Positions 45,098 through 55,992 of a stretch of 64,000 bases of DNA are shown piece after piece. Within the stretch, counting starts at the first letter, position 1; each line of letters starts with the position of its first letter. Where the stretch lies: contig MNCI01005810.1 of assembly GCA_015680685.1 (NCBI GenBank), positions 420,772 through 484,771 on the forward strand, given 5' to 3'. Source of the stretch: Gnetum montanum (lineage: Eukaryota > Streptophyta > Gnetopsida > Gnetales > Gnetaceae). A model generated the notes under the pieces. It saw only the letters and a program-made list of their open reading frames with translations, did not search any database and was not told the DNA's origin. The position numbers and the translations under genes are program-made.

Positions 45098-48000
45098 TTA
45101 CGCATTTCCTCTACTGCCACTATCGCTAGTATCTCTCAAGTCCGGATCCAACGCTAATGGATCATCCTCCAATGGGCCATCATTTCTGGGAATGATTCTT
45201 TCATGAAGAATGTCCTCTTCATGAGGTCCTCGTTCTGGCACCAGCTCCACGGGAGGACGCTCTTCATCGTTGCATTCTTCTGCCTCTTCTTCTGCCTCTT
45301 CCTCTACTTCTGCTACTCCCTCTGCTGACTCCTCACCTGGCTCGTCTTCCCTATCCTCAGCTGGTACCTAAATATAGTAAGCACATTAGCTACACAAGAC
45401 TTAACATCATAGTTAGAAAATGCAAACTAAGTAGTGCATAAACTTACTTGCGACGGCCCTGCTTCCGTGGCAAAGGGAAGCTTGTCCAGGCCAGTCCATA
45501 GGCACTTCATAATTTCTTCCTCCATCAGATCTGGCCATACATCCTCTCCCAAGGTAGCTCCGGCCTTCACTTTCCCTTTCTCCACGCTGCTCCAGCGGGG
45601 TGGATCCGGGAAGAAAGTAGGGATTGTAGCCTGACCCCCAGGGAGAGTCATCGCCCTTTCCAGGGATGCACTCATAGTCACCTACTCTTCGAACTTATTG
45701 AAGGCTTCGGAAGCTCCAATGACATCCAGGAAGACTTCCAAGGACTGGGACCTGACGGCAAAATCGCGGTAGAGTTTCCGATAAGCAATGCTCTCCCGCT
45801 TGTACAAATGCTTATGGTCCTTCTCCTTCTGCCCCCACTCTTGCACGCTTGCACAATAATCCCTCTAGTCCTGGCTCTTCTGGGCTAGGAGTTCTATCTG
45901 CATCCGCTGTTCGACCAACGCTCGACTAGTCTGTACGCTGTTTTTGATGGTGGTCCAATACTGGGAGTAATTGACAATAGTGCTACACCAGTTTTCATCC
46001 CCTGTCGCTCGCGCCTGTAGGAAGTCGCATCGCGATTTTAAGTCTTCGACCTCTTTGGTCAGAGACTCAACCCTCTGCTCTGACCTTTGCAGCCTTTTCC
46101 ATATATTTTCATTTACGCCCCTACTTTCCCATAAGGAGTGTGTCGAGTGTAATGCACATTTACGTAGTTCCTCATAAATGTGACGTGGCACGACTGCTTC
46201 ATTGGATGGTGGCTCCACTGTGTCAAGATCAATGGGCTCCGTGGGATCCCATCGGAGGCAAGCTCCTAACAGAAACAACCATCAAATATTGATGACACAT
46301 TACCGCTATGTAATATCATAGACTTATTACAACCATAGCGTACCAGCTCCTGGTTCGACGCGCTCTAGGAGCTCGATCATGTCACTGACAACGCCTTCCA
46401 TGAAGGCAAATTTGTCAGGGAAGTCTCTCCACGCTCTGCTCATAGTAACAGATGTGGACGCGTCCTCTTCTCATGTAGCGTAATCCAGTTTGAAAATTCA
46501 TCCATTAATAGAACCCTGCACACTTGCTAACACACTCATTACCTCTACCAGTGATAGTGGCAACTTTGCCAACATCTTCTGCCTCCTTTTCTTCTTCACA
46601 CACTTGAGTTTGTGTGTCGCTGGTTCCAGTAGCCAGGCCCTCTTCATGTACTCGGTCCTGTGCACGGCTCACGCTAACAGCTGGGGCCTCTTCTTCCAAA
46701 ATTGAGCCCCCCTCCCCACGACTTAGTATTACTGCCCCTGTCTCAGGGGTCAGTTGCTCTGTAATTTTTATTGGCCATATCATAGCATCTTAGCATATCA
46801 TTCCACACTATGCCAAAAAAAAACAAAACATTGCATAATACAATTCCTTCACGCTTACCAGGCGGAGGTTTACTCCGCTGAACTTTGACCACCACAGTTT
46901 GGCCTGCGTCACTCCCAGGGGCTTTGGCTATGCAGAGCCTTTTACGCTAAGCTGCAGGCTCTACAATCTCTTTCGCCAAGCATTTCCCTCACGAGGCATC
47001 GCCGGTGTAAGTAGGCATTATCCTGCCTACGCTGTCGAGGCCTCGCACTTGGGGCACCGCCAAACCCTTCGTCGTTATAGACAATGACTCCCCGATCCCT
47101 TCCAGTGGATCCTGCCCATGGGTAGTGCTGAGGATGTGAGCAATCCAAGGTCTAGACAGCTGGTCTCGGTCTTGCTACACCCAGACCCCATTCCTTTGGA
47201 TGACCAGAAACTCAACAAACTGCCGGAGGCAAGCTATGAAGAAGGCGTAATGCACGTTGAAACAAGACTCAAGCTTCTTGTGAATCTTGATCATCTCATT
47301 ACGTAGTCCCTTGGCAAAATAGCTTGCCCAATTGAACTAGGTCCCCTCCTCCAGAACCTCTCGCATAATACGGGTCTGTTCTACAAAAAAGAACTTCCCC
47401 TGCGAGAGAGTTTTGGGGAAATTCTGGGCCCGGAAAAGGGGATAAAGTGTCTTGGCAACGCCCATCTGGAATCTTTCATAAGGAAACCCTTTCGTCTCCT
47501 TCGGCACCCTTACCCACTCCTTCAGCCAATCCTGGAAGGCAGCGCTCCTCTTCGCCTTCTCACTTACGGGAAGGCTGTCCGAAGGGATGCCAAATAGGTC
47601 TGCGAAAAGCTGAGTGTCAATGTTAAAGCTTACGCATACGTTGTATAAGCGCGTGCAAAAACTCTCTACCTTTTCGTTGAAGGAGTTGACGAGGGTTAGC
47701 ATTTCACTGGCGGGGACATCAAGAGTCACAGCTTAAAATAGGTGCATTAGCCCTACTGCTTGGATCTTACTGGTCACCGTGACTGGGGCCACCGAGTGGC
47801 TGAGCCAGCGCTATGCGTCCTTGATGTCACAGTAGTGGAAGAGGACAGCGTTCACCTCGTGGCCGGAAATCGTAAGGATAATCTCCCGAGATTCCCTAAC
47901 TGAATAGCGTGAAACACAAGTCAAACCAAAGCACTATTATGCAATGTCCACAATTTACAATTATATTACGCAATACAACTGCCTCACCAGGCCCAAATGG

Positions 48001-49222
48001 CAAAGGAAATGCTGGAAGGTTCCTCTGCACGTCCTCAACGGTAAGCGGCAGATCTAAGGTCCAGTCATCGTGCAGCCACCCGAGCCTCTGGCAATTCTCA
48101 AAAGCCCTAGCGTAGCAGGTGGGGTACTCACACATGTCAAAACCAATTTGCCCAATAACGCCAGCGCGCACGTTGCTAGTTGAGGTGAACGCCATTATTG
48201 CCGTTTCGGCCCATGACAACACATCTCCATTTCCAACTAACCTATTGTCATGGATAAAAAACCTGTACCATACAACGTAGGCCTATCTTACATTTTTCAC
48301 CTAAGCTTCTTTTACATTTCACGTTGATAACAGACATATAACGACAACAACAAAAAATAGACAGTTAATAAAATTCGCTTACCCGCCTGCATAGTACACC
48401 GTGCCTTGTGGGTTCTGGAAATAGGTCGAGACATGGCGAGCCACGAACAGCGTGTTATATGCATGATAACAACTAAATCGAGCCATTTCCCAGATCTAGT
48501 CTAAGTTCCTTAAGCCCCGGGCGCTAAGCTCTCGGTCCTCGGGACGGCTCGTATCGATGGCCCCGTCTATCAAAAAGGCCAGAATCCCTTGCACAGAACC
48601 CGCCAGCACGTGCTCTAAAAGGGCACCGGCGATATCACCAGACAAATCAGACCAAAAAATGACGTTGTAGTTGCGCACCAAGAACTGCAGAAACTCCAGT
48701 GCACCCCGTCGAAACCATATGGCCTTCCCTTGCAATCGTGTGTGCAGGGGAGGGACATTGGGGACGATGGGGTTTAGACAACACAATTCCCCGACAATAT
48801 CCAACACAATCAGAATGGGCTTTAGCGCAATGCTGTACAGAAAATCCAATACATACATTAACACCTACATTTACATTTTCATGGCTAATACAGAAAACTT
48901 ATAAACTACACCTGGTTATCCAGGCCGAAATCGCCCAAACCCTTGCAATAACGCAAGGTTCGTCCCTGACAACGGCGGTAGATGCAACCCCATCAACCCC
49001 TCGCATTAACCCGAGGTCCACAATTTTGAAATCCACATTCACGCAAAAGATACCATGGAAAGTAGACATTGAAACAAAAATAAGCGTGTAAGGAATGACC
49101 TATCGGTTCAAAGGCATAGGATCACGAACATCGACTAGTGCCTGCGAAACGCAATACAGATTTTCTTGCACTTCATCAATTTTAGCCAGTTTTGCGTTCT
49201 TCCTTTTGATCTTTGGTGCCAT
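45098..49222 (-). pseudogene. Antisense eight-exon gene of element D (HAD-like / plant-transposon-protein fusion)
   Basis: Minus-strand exons: 49222-48912, 48832-48383, 48262-47988, 47899-46859, 46758-46549, 46466-46344, 46265-45448 and 45367-45098 (TAA). All seven introns are 78-120 bp with GT...AG edges, phases agree at every junction, and the exons total 3498 nt (1165 codons plus stop). Product: basic start (MAPKIKRKN), HAD/FCP1-like domain (exon 2), a domain like the antisense protein of Tat elements (exons 3-4), an acidic exon 5, a coiled coil (exon 7) and a very acidic tail (exon 8). Around eight in-frame stops, several at likely CAG codons, mean this copy is dead. It lies between protease and RT on the opposite strand. 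Function is unknown; a regulatory or nuclear role is only a guess from the basic and acidic ends. Confidence 0.82.
48383..48832 (-). other. HAD/FCP1-like phosphatase domain, catalytic residues lost
   Basis: Exon 2 of the antisense gene. PILIVLDIVGELC occupies the place of the HAD motif I (hhhDxDGTL); the second aspartate is Val. RRGALEFLQFLVRNYNVIFW followed by SDLS matches the 'RPFxxEFLxFxxxxFEVGIWSS' region of plant HAD/NLI-interacting-factor-like proteins. HVSTYFQNPQGTVYYAG sits where the family has DDSPYKAxxNPPNTAIFP, so the DD pair is absent. In element G the first aspartate is also lost (LLVVELVGVLS). The fold match is by eye. It would be a non-catalytic phosphatase-like domain. Confidence 0.65.
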
Positions 49223-49548
49223 TGCAACAGCTTCAGAAGTTCTTTTCACCATTTAACACTTGCAAATCTTCACAAAATCACACGCTCTAATCTTCTGCTC
49301 TTCCTTCTCTTGCTCAGAAACAATCACGAATTCGAATTCACAACAGCCAAAAACCTGTCCTCATCAAAAAACCACTTACTTATATGCGAGGATCACCGAC
49401 TCGATATCTGATTTAAGCAGGACTTTCCTAAAACGGAACCTGAGAATCAAGATATTAATTCAGCTAATATCACATGCTCCACTGTCCAAAATGACGTTAA
49501 ACTACCATATCTTATCACCTCGTAATCGGGTAGCATTGATTACAGCTC
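49223..49548 (-). other. Presumed 5' untranslated region of the antisense gene
   Basis: No open frame in the gene's sense. It lies between the start ATG at 49222 and a TATA-like box. Confidence 0.3.
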
Positions 49549-49555
49549 ATTTATA
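49549..49555 (-). promoter_or_regulatory. TATA-like box upstream of the antisense gene
   Basis: TATAAAT on the minus strand in ATTATAAATGAGC, 327 bp before the ATG. This is a single weak motif in AT-rich DNA. Confidence 0.3.
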
Positions 49556-49630
49556 ATATTCAAAATTTAGTTAGCCTTCCACGTTTAACGACATCACGTC
49601 ACCTTTCTTCTAATCATTTATGCACTTTGC

Positions 49631-49640
49631 GGTTTTGCAG
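49631..49640 (+). promoter_or_regulatory. Candidate sense-strand splice acceptor before pol
   Basis: GGTTTTGCAG preceded by a pyrimidine-rich tract ends 12 bases before the first pol ATG (49653). Element G has GGCAG at the matching site, 10 bases before its ATG. In Ogre elements an intron separates protease from RT, so the antisense block may be removed as an intron from the sense RNA. Confidence 0.4.
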
Positions 49641-49652
49641 GACAAACGGGAA

Positions 49653-52600
49653 ATGGATGCGACATTTTCAACACCTCTAACTTTGACGGGCCCATACGGG
49701 AAAGTAGTTAGGCAATTCGACTCCACGCTAGTAGACGTTAACCCCCCTTTAGAAGGCGTAACCAGAGTGGCCAGAACAGTCAATGCACACGCTAGATCTG
49801 GAGGCTGGGGACATAATCGAAGACCCCCTCAGTGAGGTTTCTATCATTACGCATAAGGGTGAATCTGAAATGCTTAAAGTCAGCTCTCTACTAGACCAGA
49901 AAATGCACGATGCTATAAAATAGGTCCTGCAAGATAACATCATGGTCTTTGCATGGTCATACGAGGATATTCCTGGGTTGGATCCCAGGCTAATCCAGCA
50001 TAACATCATCTTAGACCCGTAGATCAAAGTAGTTAGGCAAAAGGCACACAAAATCAAGCTAGAGATCGCGCTAACCGTGCATGATGAAATCACCAAACTG
50101 TACCAGGCTGGTTTCATCCGTGTGATTGATTACTCGGACTGGGTATCTAACATTGTAGTCGTCCCAAAGAAGACTGGAAGCATACGCATCTGCATAGACT
50201 TCCGAGATTTGAATAAGGCCACAATTAAAGATAAATTCCCGTTGCCAAGTATTGACCAGCTAGTGGATACAATAGTTGGGCATGCGCTGCTATCCTTCAT
50301 GGATGGCTTTTCAGGCTATAACCAGATTCACATTAACCCAGAACATCAATTGACCATGACATTCATGACACCCTGGGGCACCTTTTGTTACACTATGATG
50401 CCTTTTGGTCTAAAGAACGCCAGAGCGACGTATCAATGAGCCATGACATACATCTTCAGCGATTACCTCCCAGGGAGGCTGAATGATTACGTAGATGACA
50501 TAGCTATTAAGTCTTTAAAATCTGAGGATCATTCAGGTGACCTAGAGTTAGTCCTTAAAAGATGCTCCAAATACGAGCTCCGGCTTAACCCAAATAAGTA
50601 CGTATTCAGGATCAAAACCGGGTGCATGCTGGGGTTTGTGGTGTCGAAAATCGACATACGAGTTGACCCTAATAAGGTCAAAGCCATTGTCAAGCTAACG
50701 CCTCCCACAGACCTCAAGCAATTACGCTGGTTATAGGGACGCTTACAATTTATACGCTGATTCATCTCGAGGTTAACCGACAAGCTACACCCTATGCAAC
50801 ACTTGCTAAAAAAGGGGGTTAATTTCAAATGGACCGATGATTGCCAACGTGCGTTTGACAGTTTAAAACAAGAGCTGCAACGCTTACTGACGGTTTTCCA
50901 CCACAAAGGGACTTGCCATTTTACATTTACCTCGTAACTTCAGACGTAGCGTTAGCCGCATTACTTTGTCAAAGGAGGGATGATGGGTCGGAAGTGCCCA
51001 TCTACTACTTAAGTCATGCTTTATGTGCGTACGAAACAAGGTACAATGATGTAGAGTGTAATTGCCTAGCATTAGTTTTTACGCTTAAGAAATGTAAACA
51101 TTATCTTTTCTGTAGCAAGGTCAATATCATCTGTAAAAACAACATTCTTAGGGCCATTACGCAAAACTTATACGAGAGTAGTAAAATAGCTCGCTGGAAG
51201 GCTATCATGGTAGAATTCGATCTGCACTATATTGGCCAATCATCCATAAACGGCCAGGCAATAGCTGACCAGTTAATAACTTCACAAATTAACAATCAGG
51301 AGACTATAGAGCCAGAGTCCCTTGATGAACATGTACATAGTTTAAGCCGTGTCTTGACAGGCCCCGAAGCAATGTTGTATTTCGATGAAGCTTCAACCGC
51401 TAGAGGTGGCAGTGCTGCCACTGTTATTATGCTTTCACCTGAGGACGTGCATCTCCACACTTATCGCTTGAACTTCCCCTGTACGAACAATGTGGCAGAG
51501 TACGAGGGGCTCCTCAGGGAATTACTAACTGCCAGTGAACTCGATGTTTGACACCGGGCGATCAGGGGCGATTCGATGCTTGTCATAAATCAGATCACAG
51601 GAGTCTACACCTGCAAGGCTATGCATTTACAGCCCTACTAAAATAAGGCTAAAGATCTTCTGAGATGATTCGCGACCATCGATGCCCAGCACGTGCCACG
51701 TACGGATAACACTGGCCGATGCACTGGCTACACTGGCTCTGAACGTGCCTTCACATTTTCAACACTTGCCCTGCATTGATAATAGACTGCGTAGATCCTA
51801 TCATTCAGATGGTGCAAATCTCTTCACTTCTCGAGGAAAGCACACCTGAATGGTACGACGACATTAAAACTTACCTTTTACAAGGTGAGCTACCGTCTGC
51901 ATTGACATGCTCACAGAAAGATGCAATACGCAAGCGGGCTAGGCAATACGTCATCATGAGAGATAGCACTCTCTGTAGACGCTCCTTTGATGGCATGCTA
52001 CTTACTTACATTGACAAAACCCAAGCACAACACATAGTCAGCAAAGTTCACGAGGGACTATGCGATTGCCACGTAGCACCACGGGCTATGGCCCTAAAGA
52101 TTCGTCGCTTGGGATACTACTGGCCATGCATAGAAAAGGATTGCCTGAAAAAGGTTAAAACTTGTGACACGTGTCAGTATCATGTGAATCTCATACACGT
52201 GTCACCTAAAGAATTACACACAACGCAGATAACATGGCCATTTCAACAATGGGGACTAGACATTATAGGCCCCATCACACCGAAATCTTCCGCAGGTCAC
52301 AGTTTCATCATTACCGCTACTGAGTATTTTACGAAGTGGGTAGAGGCTGTTCCCCTACGAAAGATCACATCTCAGTAGATTTGCCATTTTATCCTAGATG
52401 ATATAGTAACCAAATTTGGTCTCCCGATGACTATCGTGACCGACAATGGGCCACAGTTTAGTAGTACGGAAACCAAATCCTTCTGTGATAACCTGGGCAT
52501 TAGAAAATCCTTTTCCTCCCCTTATTACCCACAAGCAAATGGTCAAGCTGAAGCAACGAACAAAGTGATCATCAATCTGCTCAAGAAAATGCTTGACAGC

Positions 52601-53091
52601 AACAAAAGGCGGTGGCACGAACAGATCCTCTATGTGCTATGGGCGTATTGTACTACATGTAGGACGGCTACGAGTAGTACGTCCTATAGCCTGGTTTACG
52701 AGTCTAAAGTAGTGCTATCTCTTGAGTTGCAAATTCCTTCTCTGAGGATGGTCCTCTCCACGGTTATAAATGAGGCTCAACACACCGAGTCTCGAATCGC
52801 GGATCTAGATTCAGTAGAAGAGAAGCGGATACAGGCCCTTGACACGATTGAAAGGTATCAAGAAAAATAGAGATAGAACATCATCACAACCTTCAGCAAT
52901 GCCCGATCAAGAAAGGAGATCTAGTTCTCAAGGCTGTGCGTGAACCAGTCGGCAAGTTCTCTGCAAACTGGGAAGGCCCTTTCTTGGTGGTCGACGTGTA
53001 TAGCAATGGAGCATTCAAGTTAGCAGACGTTAACGACAATGCATTATCGAATCCTGTAAATCATGTGTATTTGAAGTGGTATTACATTTAG
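49653..53091 (+). pseudogene. Pol (RT, RNase H, archaeal-type RNase H, integrase) of element D
   Basis: Order: MDATFSTPLTLTGPYG start; FAWSYEDIPGLDP near 49950; RT (50090-50740) with YVDD at 50488-50499; a first RNase H (50880-51290, VTSDVALAALL, NDVECNCLALV); a second RNase H (from 51376, YFDEAS, NNVAEYEGLL); an integrase zinc region (52030-52190, ending CDTCQ); a core with GLDIIGP near 52255, VTDNGPQF near 52440 and GQAEATNK near 52545, the three acidic residues; and a C-terminus ending HVYLKWYYI. Against G's FDGAS the second RNase H has Glu for Gly. Several stops and shifts (for example at 50439, 50736 and 52376) disable it, though domains are better kept than in G. Confidence 0.9.
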
Positions 53092-53111
53092 CAGCATCTA
53101 TGATGTGAATA

Positions 53112-53830
53112 GCAGGTATGGCAACCATCGTCCGCTACGACGCTAAACTGGCAACCATCGTCCGCTACGACGCTAAACTGTCAACCATCATCCGCTACGA
53201 CGCTAAACTGGCAACCATCGTCTGCTACGACGCTAAACTGGCAACTATCATCCGCTACGACGCTAAACTGGCAACCATCGTCCGTTACAACGCTAAACTG
53301 GCAACCATCATCTGCTACGACGCTAAACTGGCAACCATCGTCCGCTACGACGCTAAACTGGCAACCACCGTCCGCTACGACGTAAAACTGGCATTCCTTG
53401 CATGCATCTGTCATGATGCTAAATTGACAATATTTGTCCACTATGATGCTAAACTGGCACGTTATAATCGTCTGCTACGACATAAAACTAGAAATGTTGT
53501 ACAGGTCCGCCAAGACGAAAAACTGGCATCTTTTGCACGCGTCCGCCATGACGCTAAACTGGCACAGGTAAGTACCCGTCTGCTGAGACGTAAAACTAGC
53601 GCAACTTTATCCTTGGGTCATGACATGAAACTGACATCCACAGCACGGTCTGCTAAGACCATAAATCAGACACGCCACTGTCCGCTACGACGTAAAACTA
53701 GCATTTCTCGATCTTCTCGGACTTTAAATTGGGACCATGGTCTGCTGAGACTTAAAACCAGCAATGACAGTGTACCAGGACTTAAAACTGGGACTTACAG
53801 ACTGCTGCCACATAAATCAAGCGAGCATGA
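53112..53830 (+). repeat. 30-bp tandem array after pol of element D
   Basis: About nine near-perfect 30-bp units (TCCGCTACGACGCTAAACTG plus GCAACCATCG) to about 53395, then diverged units of variable length. The unit length divides by three, so an open frame of repeated ATIVRYDAKL arises by chance. There are no spacers. Confidence 0.9.
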
Positions 53831-54045
53831 TCATCTCTGTACAGCTGCATGACAAATGAGGTGGGATACTGGGATAGTCCCAGCGTCGCCACCTCATCGG
53901 CATCCTACTGATTCCTTGGATGAGCTGAGAGGCATCTTACTAATCCCTCGGAGATGCCACTGTTGCGCCCACTGCAACGGTGGTATCTCTGAGAGTTTAG
54001 TCTCACCAGCCGGAGCCCCATCACAATCCTTGATGACAGCGACCT
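53831..54045 (+). other. Remnant 3' region of element D and junction with element C
   Basis: About 200 bp with no gene. I see no polypurine tract or LTR start. Near 54045 the minus strand becomes the gag of element C (NVGATFPEVI), so D's end and C's middle were lost here. Confidence 0.45.
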
Positions 54046-54303
54046 CGATGACCTCCGGGAAGGTTGCTCCTACATTGGTTTGCGGGGTTGTTGTTGGGGT
54101 TGTATTTGCAAGAGGTGGGATAGTGTGGCAACGGGAGGAATAGTGGTGAGGGGTATATTGAGTTGGGTATCGGTCACTGGGGGATGCTTCTTGTTGAGGC
54201 ACATGTGCTTGGGTGATTTTAAATGACTAAAGGGACGTAGTTTCCCCCATGAATGGTTGAAACAATGGATTTGCGTAAGTTTGTGGGCTGATGGTATGGT
54301 ATG
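54046..54303 (-). pseudogene. Gag of element C, second fragment
   Basis: Minus-strand Gag continuing the fragment at 61396-60955 after element B. It includes HTISPQTYANPLF and a Pro/Gln/Thr-rich run, ending at GATFPEVI, where B has GVTFPP*VIGM. One stop is present. It is truncated at the D/C junction. Confidence 0.7.
54299..54303. repeat. Left target-site duplication of element B (GTATG)
   Basis: GTATG before the LTR, identical to 60950-60954. Removing B and one copy restores the reading frame of the host Gag across the site. Confidence 0.88.
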
Positions 54304-55466
54304 TGAAACACCACAAAAATTTCGAGCTTGGTACTTGTCCGATAAGAAGCAGGTCCCTGAGACCCACAGACAACCACGGCTACATTTGGTATCGCACATT
54401 GCAACTTTGGGGATCAAAAGGCCTAATTTTCACTAAGTATGCAGTACCAATGTATACGCCAGACATCCACAACGTATACGCCTAGCGTATACGCCCAACG
54501 TATACGCCCAGCGTAGACATCCAACTTACACGCCCGATGTACACTTCACATGTACACTCGGCGGGTACGGAAAATGTCTACGCCCGACATGGAGTCTCCA
54601 AAGATAGAATGAAGATAGCACCGAAGAGCAAGAATTGAAGCAAGTCGGCAACCATCAGGGTATACGCCTAGCGTATACGCCTAGCCATTGTCGGCGCATA
54701 CGCTGAGCGTGTACGCCCAGCATCCACAGCATCTACGCCCAGCATATCCAGCGTATACGCCCAGAGTCTATGCCCACCTATACAGTGTATACGCTCAGCA
54801 AATGTAATATGTTGTACACTTGTAAACCTTACATCCTGTTTGCACCTAGTCAACGTTCACGTGTCGCCCAACCCGAGTCTAGCGTAACAACAGGTATAAA
54901 AACCTCACTTTTCCACTTCCACTAGAGGGTTGGAAAAAATCCCAAAGCAGACCAGAGAACATTTACACTGCACACTAGAGCTAAAAACCATTTTACACTG
55001 GACAGTCCTGTACGCTGGGAACACAGTCTCTACGCTCCACCTACAGTGCGAACCAGTCGAGTCATCCCTGCATCCACCGGGGCTTTTCGTCCGCCTTGTG
55101 TTCCATCACGACTACGTTAGACCGGTGCACTGTACTCTCATTCTGTAATATCATTGTTTATAGTTTACACTGATTTCTTATACGTGTTCTGTTTACGCTC
55201 ATTTACATTTATGCCCTGCTCGCATCTGTTACGCTATTTACGCTCTTGTTTACGCCCGTTACGTCGTTTACGCATAACCCAGCGTATAGCACTTCGGTAT
55301 ACGTTCAGGAAAATCCTTGTCTGATCCACGTGCGGATCACCTAAGGTACTCTATCTTCGTGCACTCTAGCTCGCCCTCAGGTGAAGGTAGGGTTTTCTGT
55401 TCATGTCTTGCGATCCCACGGTCTTTGTTTCCTTCCAGCCGGAGACCGACGATTTCAGGTAGTACA
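54304..55466 (+). repeat. Element B 5' LTR
   Basis: 1163 bp, from TGAAACACCACAAAAATTTC to TTTCAGGTAGTACA. U3 is packed with GCGTATACGCCCA-type palindromic units (54450-54790). Confidence 0.88.
54895..54902 (+). promoter_or_regulatory. TATA box of element B 5' LTR
   Basis: TATAAAAA in GGTATAAAAACCTCAC, followed by GAGGGTTGG. Confidence 0.55.
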
Positions 55467-55471
55467 GAAAT

Positions 55472-55488
55472 TGGCGCTAGAAGGAGGG
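55472..55488 (+). other. Primer-binding site of element B
   Basis: TGGCGCTAGAAGGAGGG, five bases after the LTR end. It is probably close to the unmutated family form, since the other copies differ by transitions. Confidence 0.7.
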
Positions 55489-55992
55489 CATCCTAAAACC
55501 CTTACTCACAAACTTCCCAGCGTTTATGCTATTGAGCATATACACTGCCAACCACACGCTGCTTCCTGCTGAAACCCTCCCAGCATCTACGCAGCCTGGT
55601 CTGAAAACTCAGCCTGCAAACTGTCCAGCGTCTACGCTGTTCAGTGTTAAAACTTAACCAGAAAACCATACGCTGCATTCTCTACGCTATGTCTTGTTTT
55701 ATGCTATGCCTCGTTTTACACTATACTCTGTTTTACACTGTACTCTATTCTACACTGTGCCTTGCTTTACGCTGTGCTCTGTTTTACGTTGAACGTAGTT
55801 TTACACTCTATCCTATTTCACGCTACACCCCGAAGCTGTATACGCTGCACCCCCCACGCTATATACGCTGTCTACGCTGATGCTATATGCTGAACATGAA
55901 GCATATATGCTGCACTTTGTCACCTAGTTTATGTTGTACAAAGTACACTAATTTCACTCCTCTACCCTGTGTCATACCCTTAACAATTCATC
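55489..55992 (+). other. Leader of element B
   Basis: Untranslated leader rich in TTTACGCTGTGCTCTG-like short units (55680-55860), comparable with the leader of element G. Confidence 0.5.

Larger units (their letters stand above)
39256..54045 (+). mobile_element. Element D: Tat-like element with gag-pro, antisense gene and pol
   Basis: 5' LTR 39256-40713, primer-binding site, gag-pro from 40958, sequence gap, array, antisense gene (49222-45098), pol (49653-53091), 30-bp array and about 200 bp more. No 3' LTR is seen: near 54045 the sequence passes directly into the gag of element C. This is the most complete architecture in the window and the reference for the others. The preceding CACCG (39251-39255) would be the target duplication, but its partner is lost. 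Confidence 0.82.

Noticed and set aside
45098-49222. A host gene into which elements inserted, instead of an element-borne gene
   Set aside because: The same gene lies at the same place and orientation in element G, between leader/gag-pro and pol, so it travels with the elements. Independent insertion around two copies of a host gene is less likely.
53112-53395. CRISPR-like direct repeats
   Set aside because: Repeats are contiguous with no unique spacers, and the context is a plant retrotransposon.
53118-53852. 244-codon frame with repeated ATIVRYDAKL
   Set aside because: The 30-bp unit is a multiple of three, so an open frame is expected. The same array in A (27 bp) and G is not open in the matching frame, and the frame follows the pol stop.
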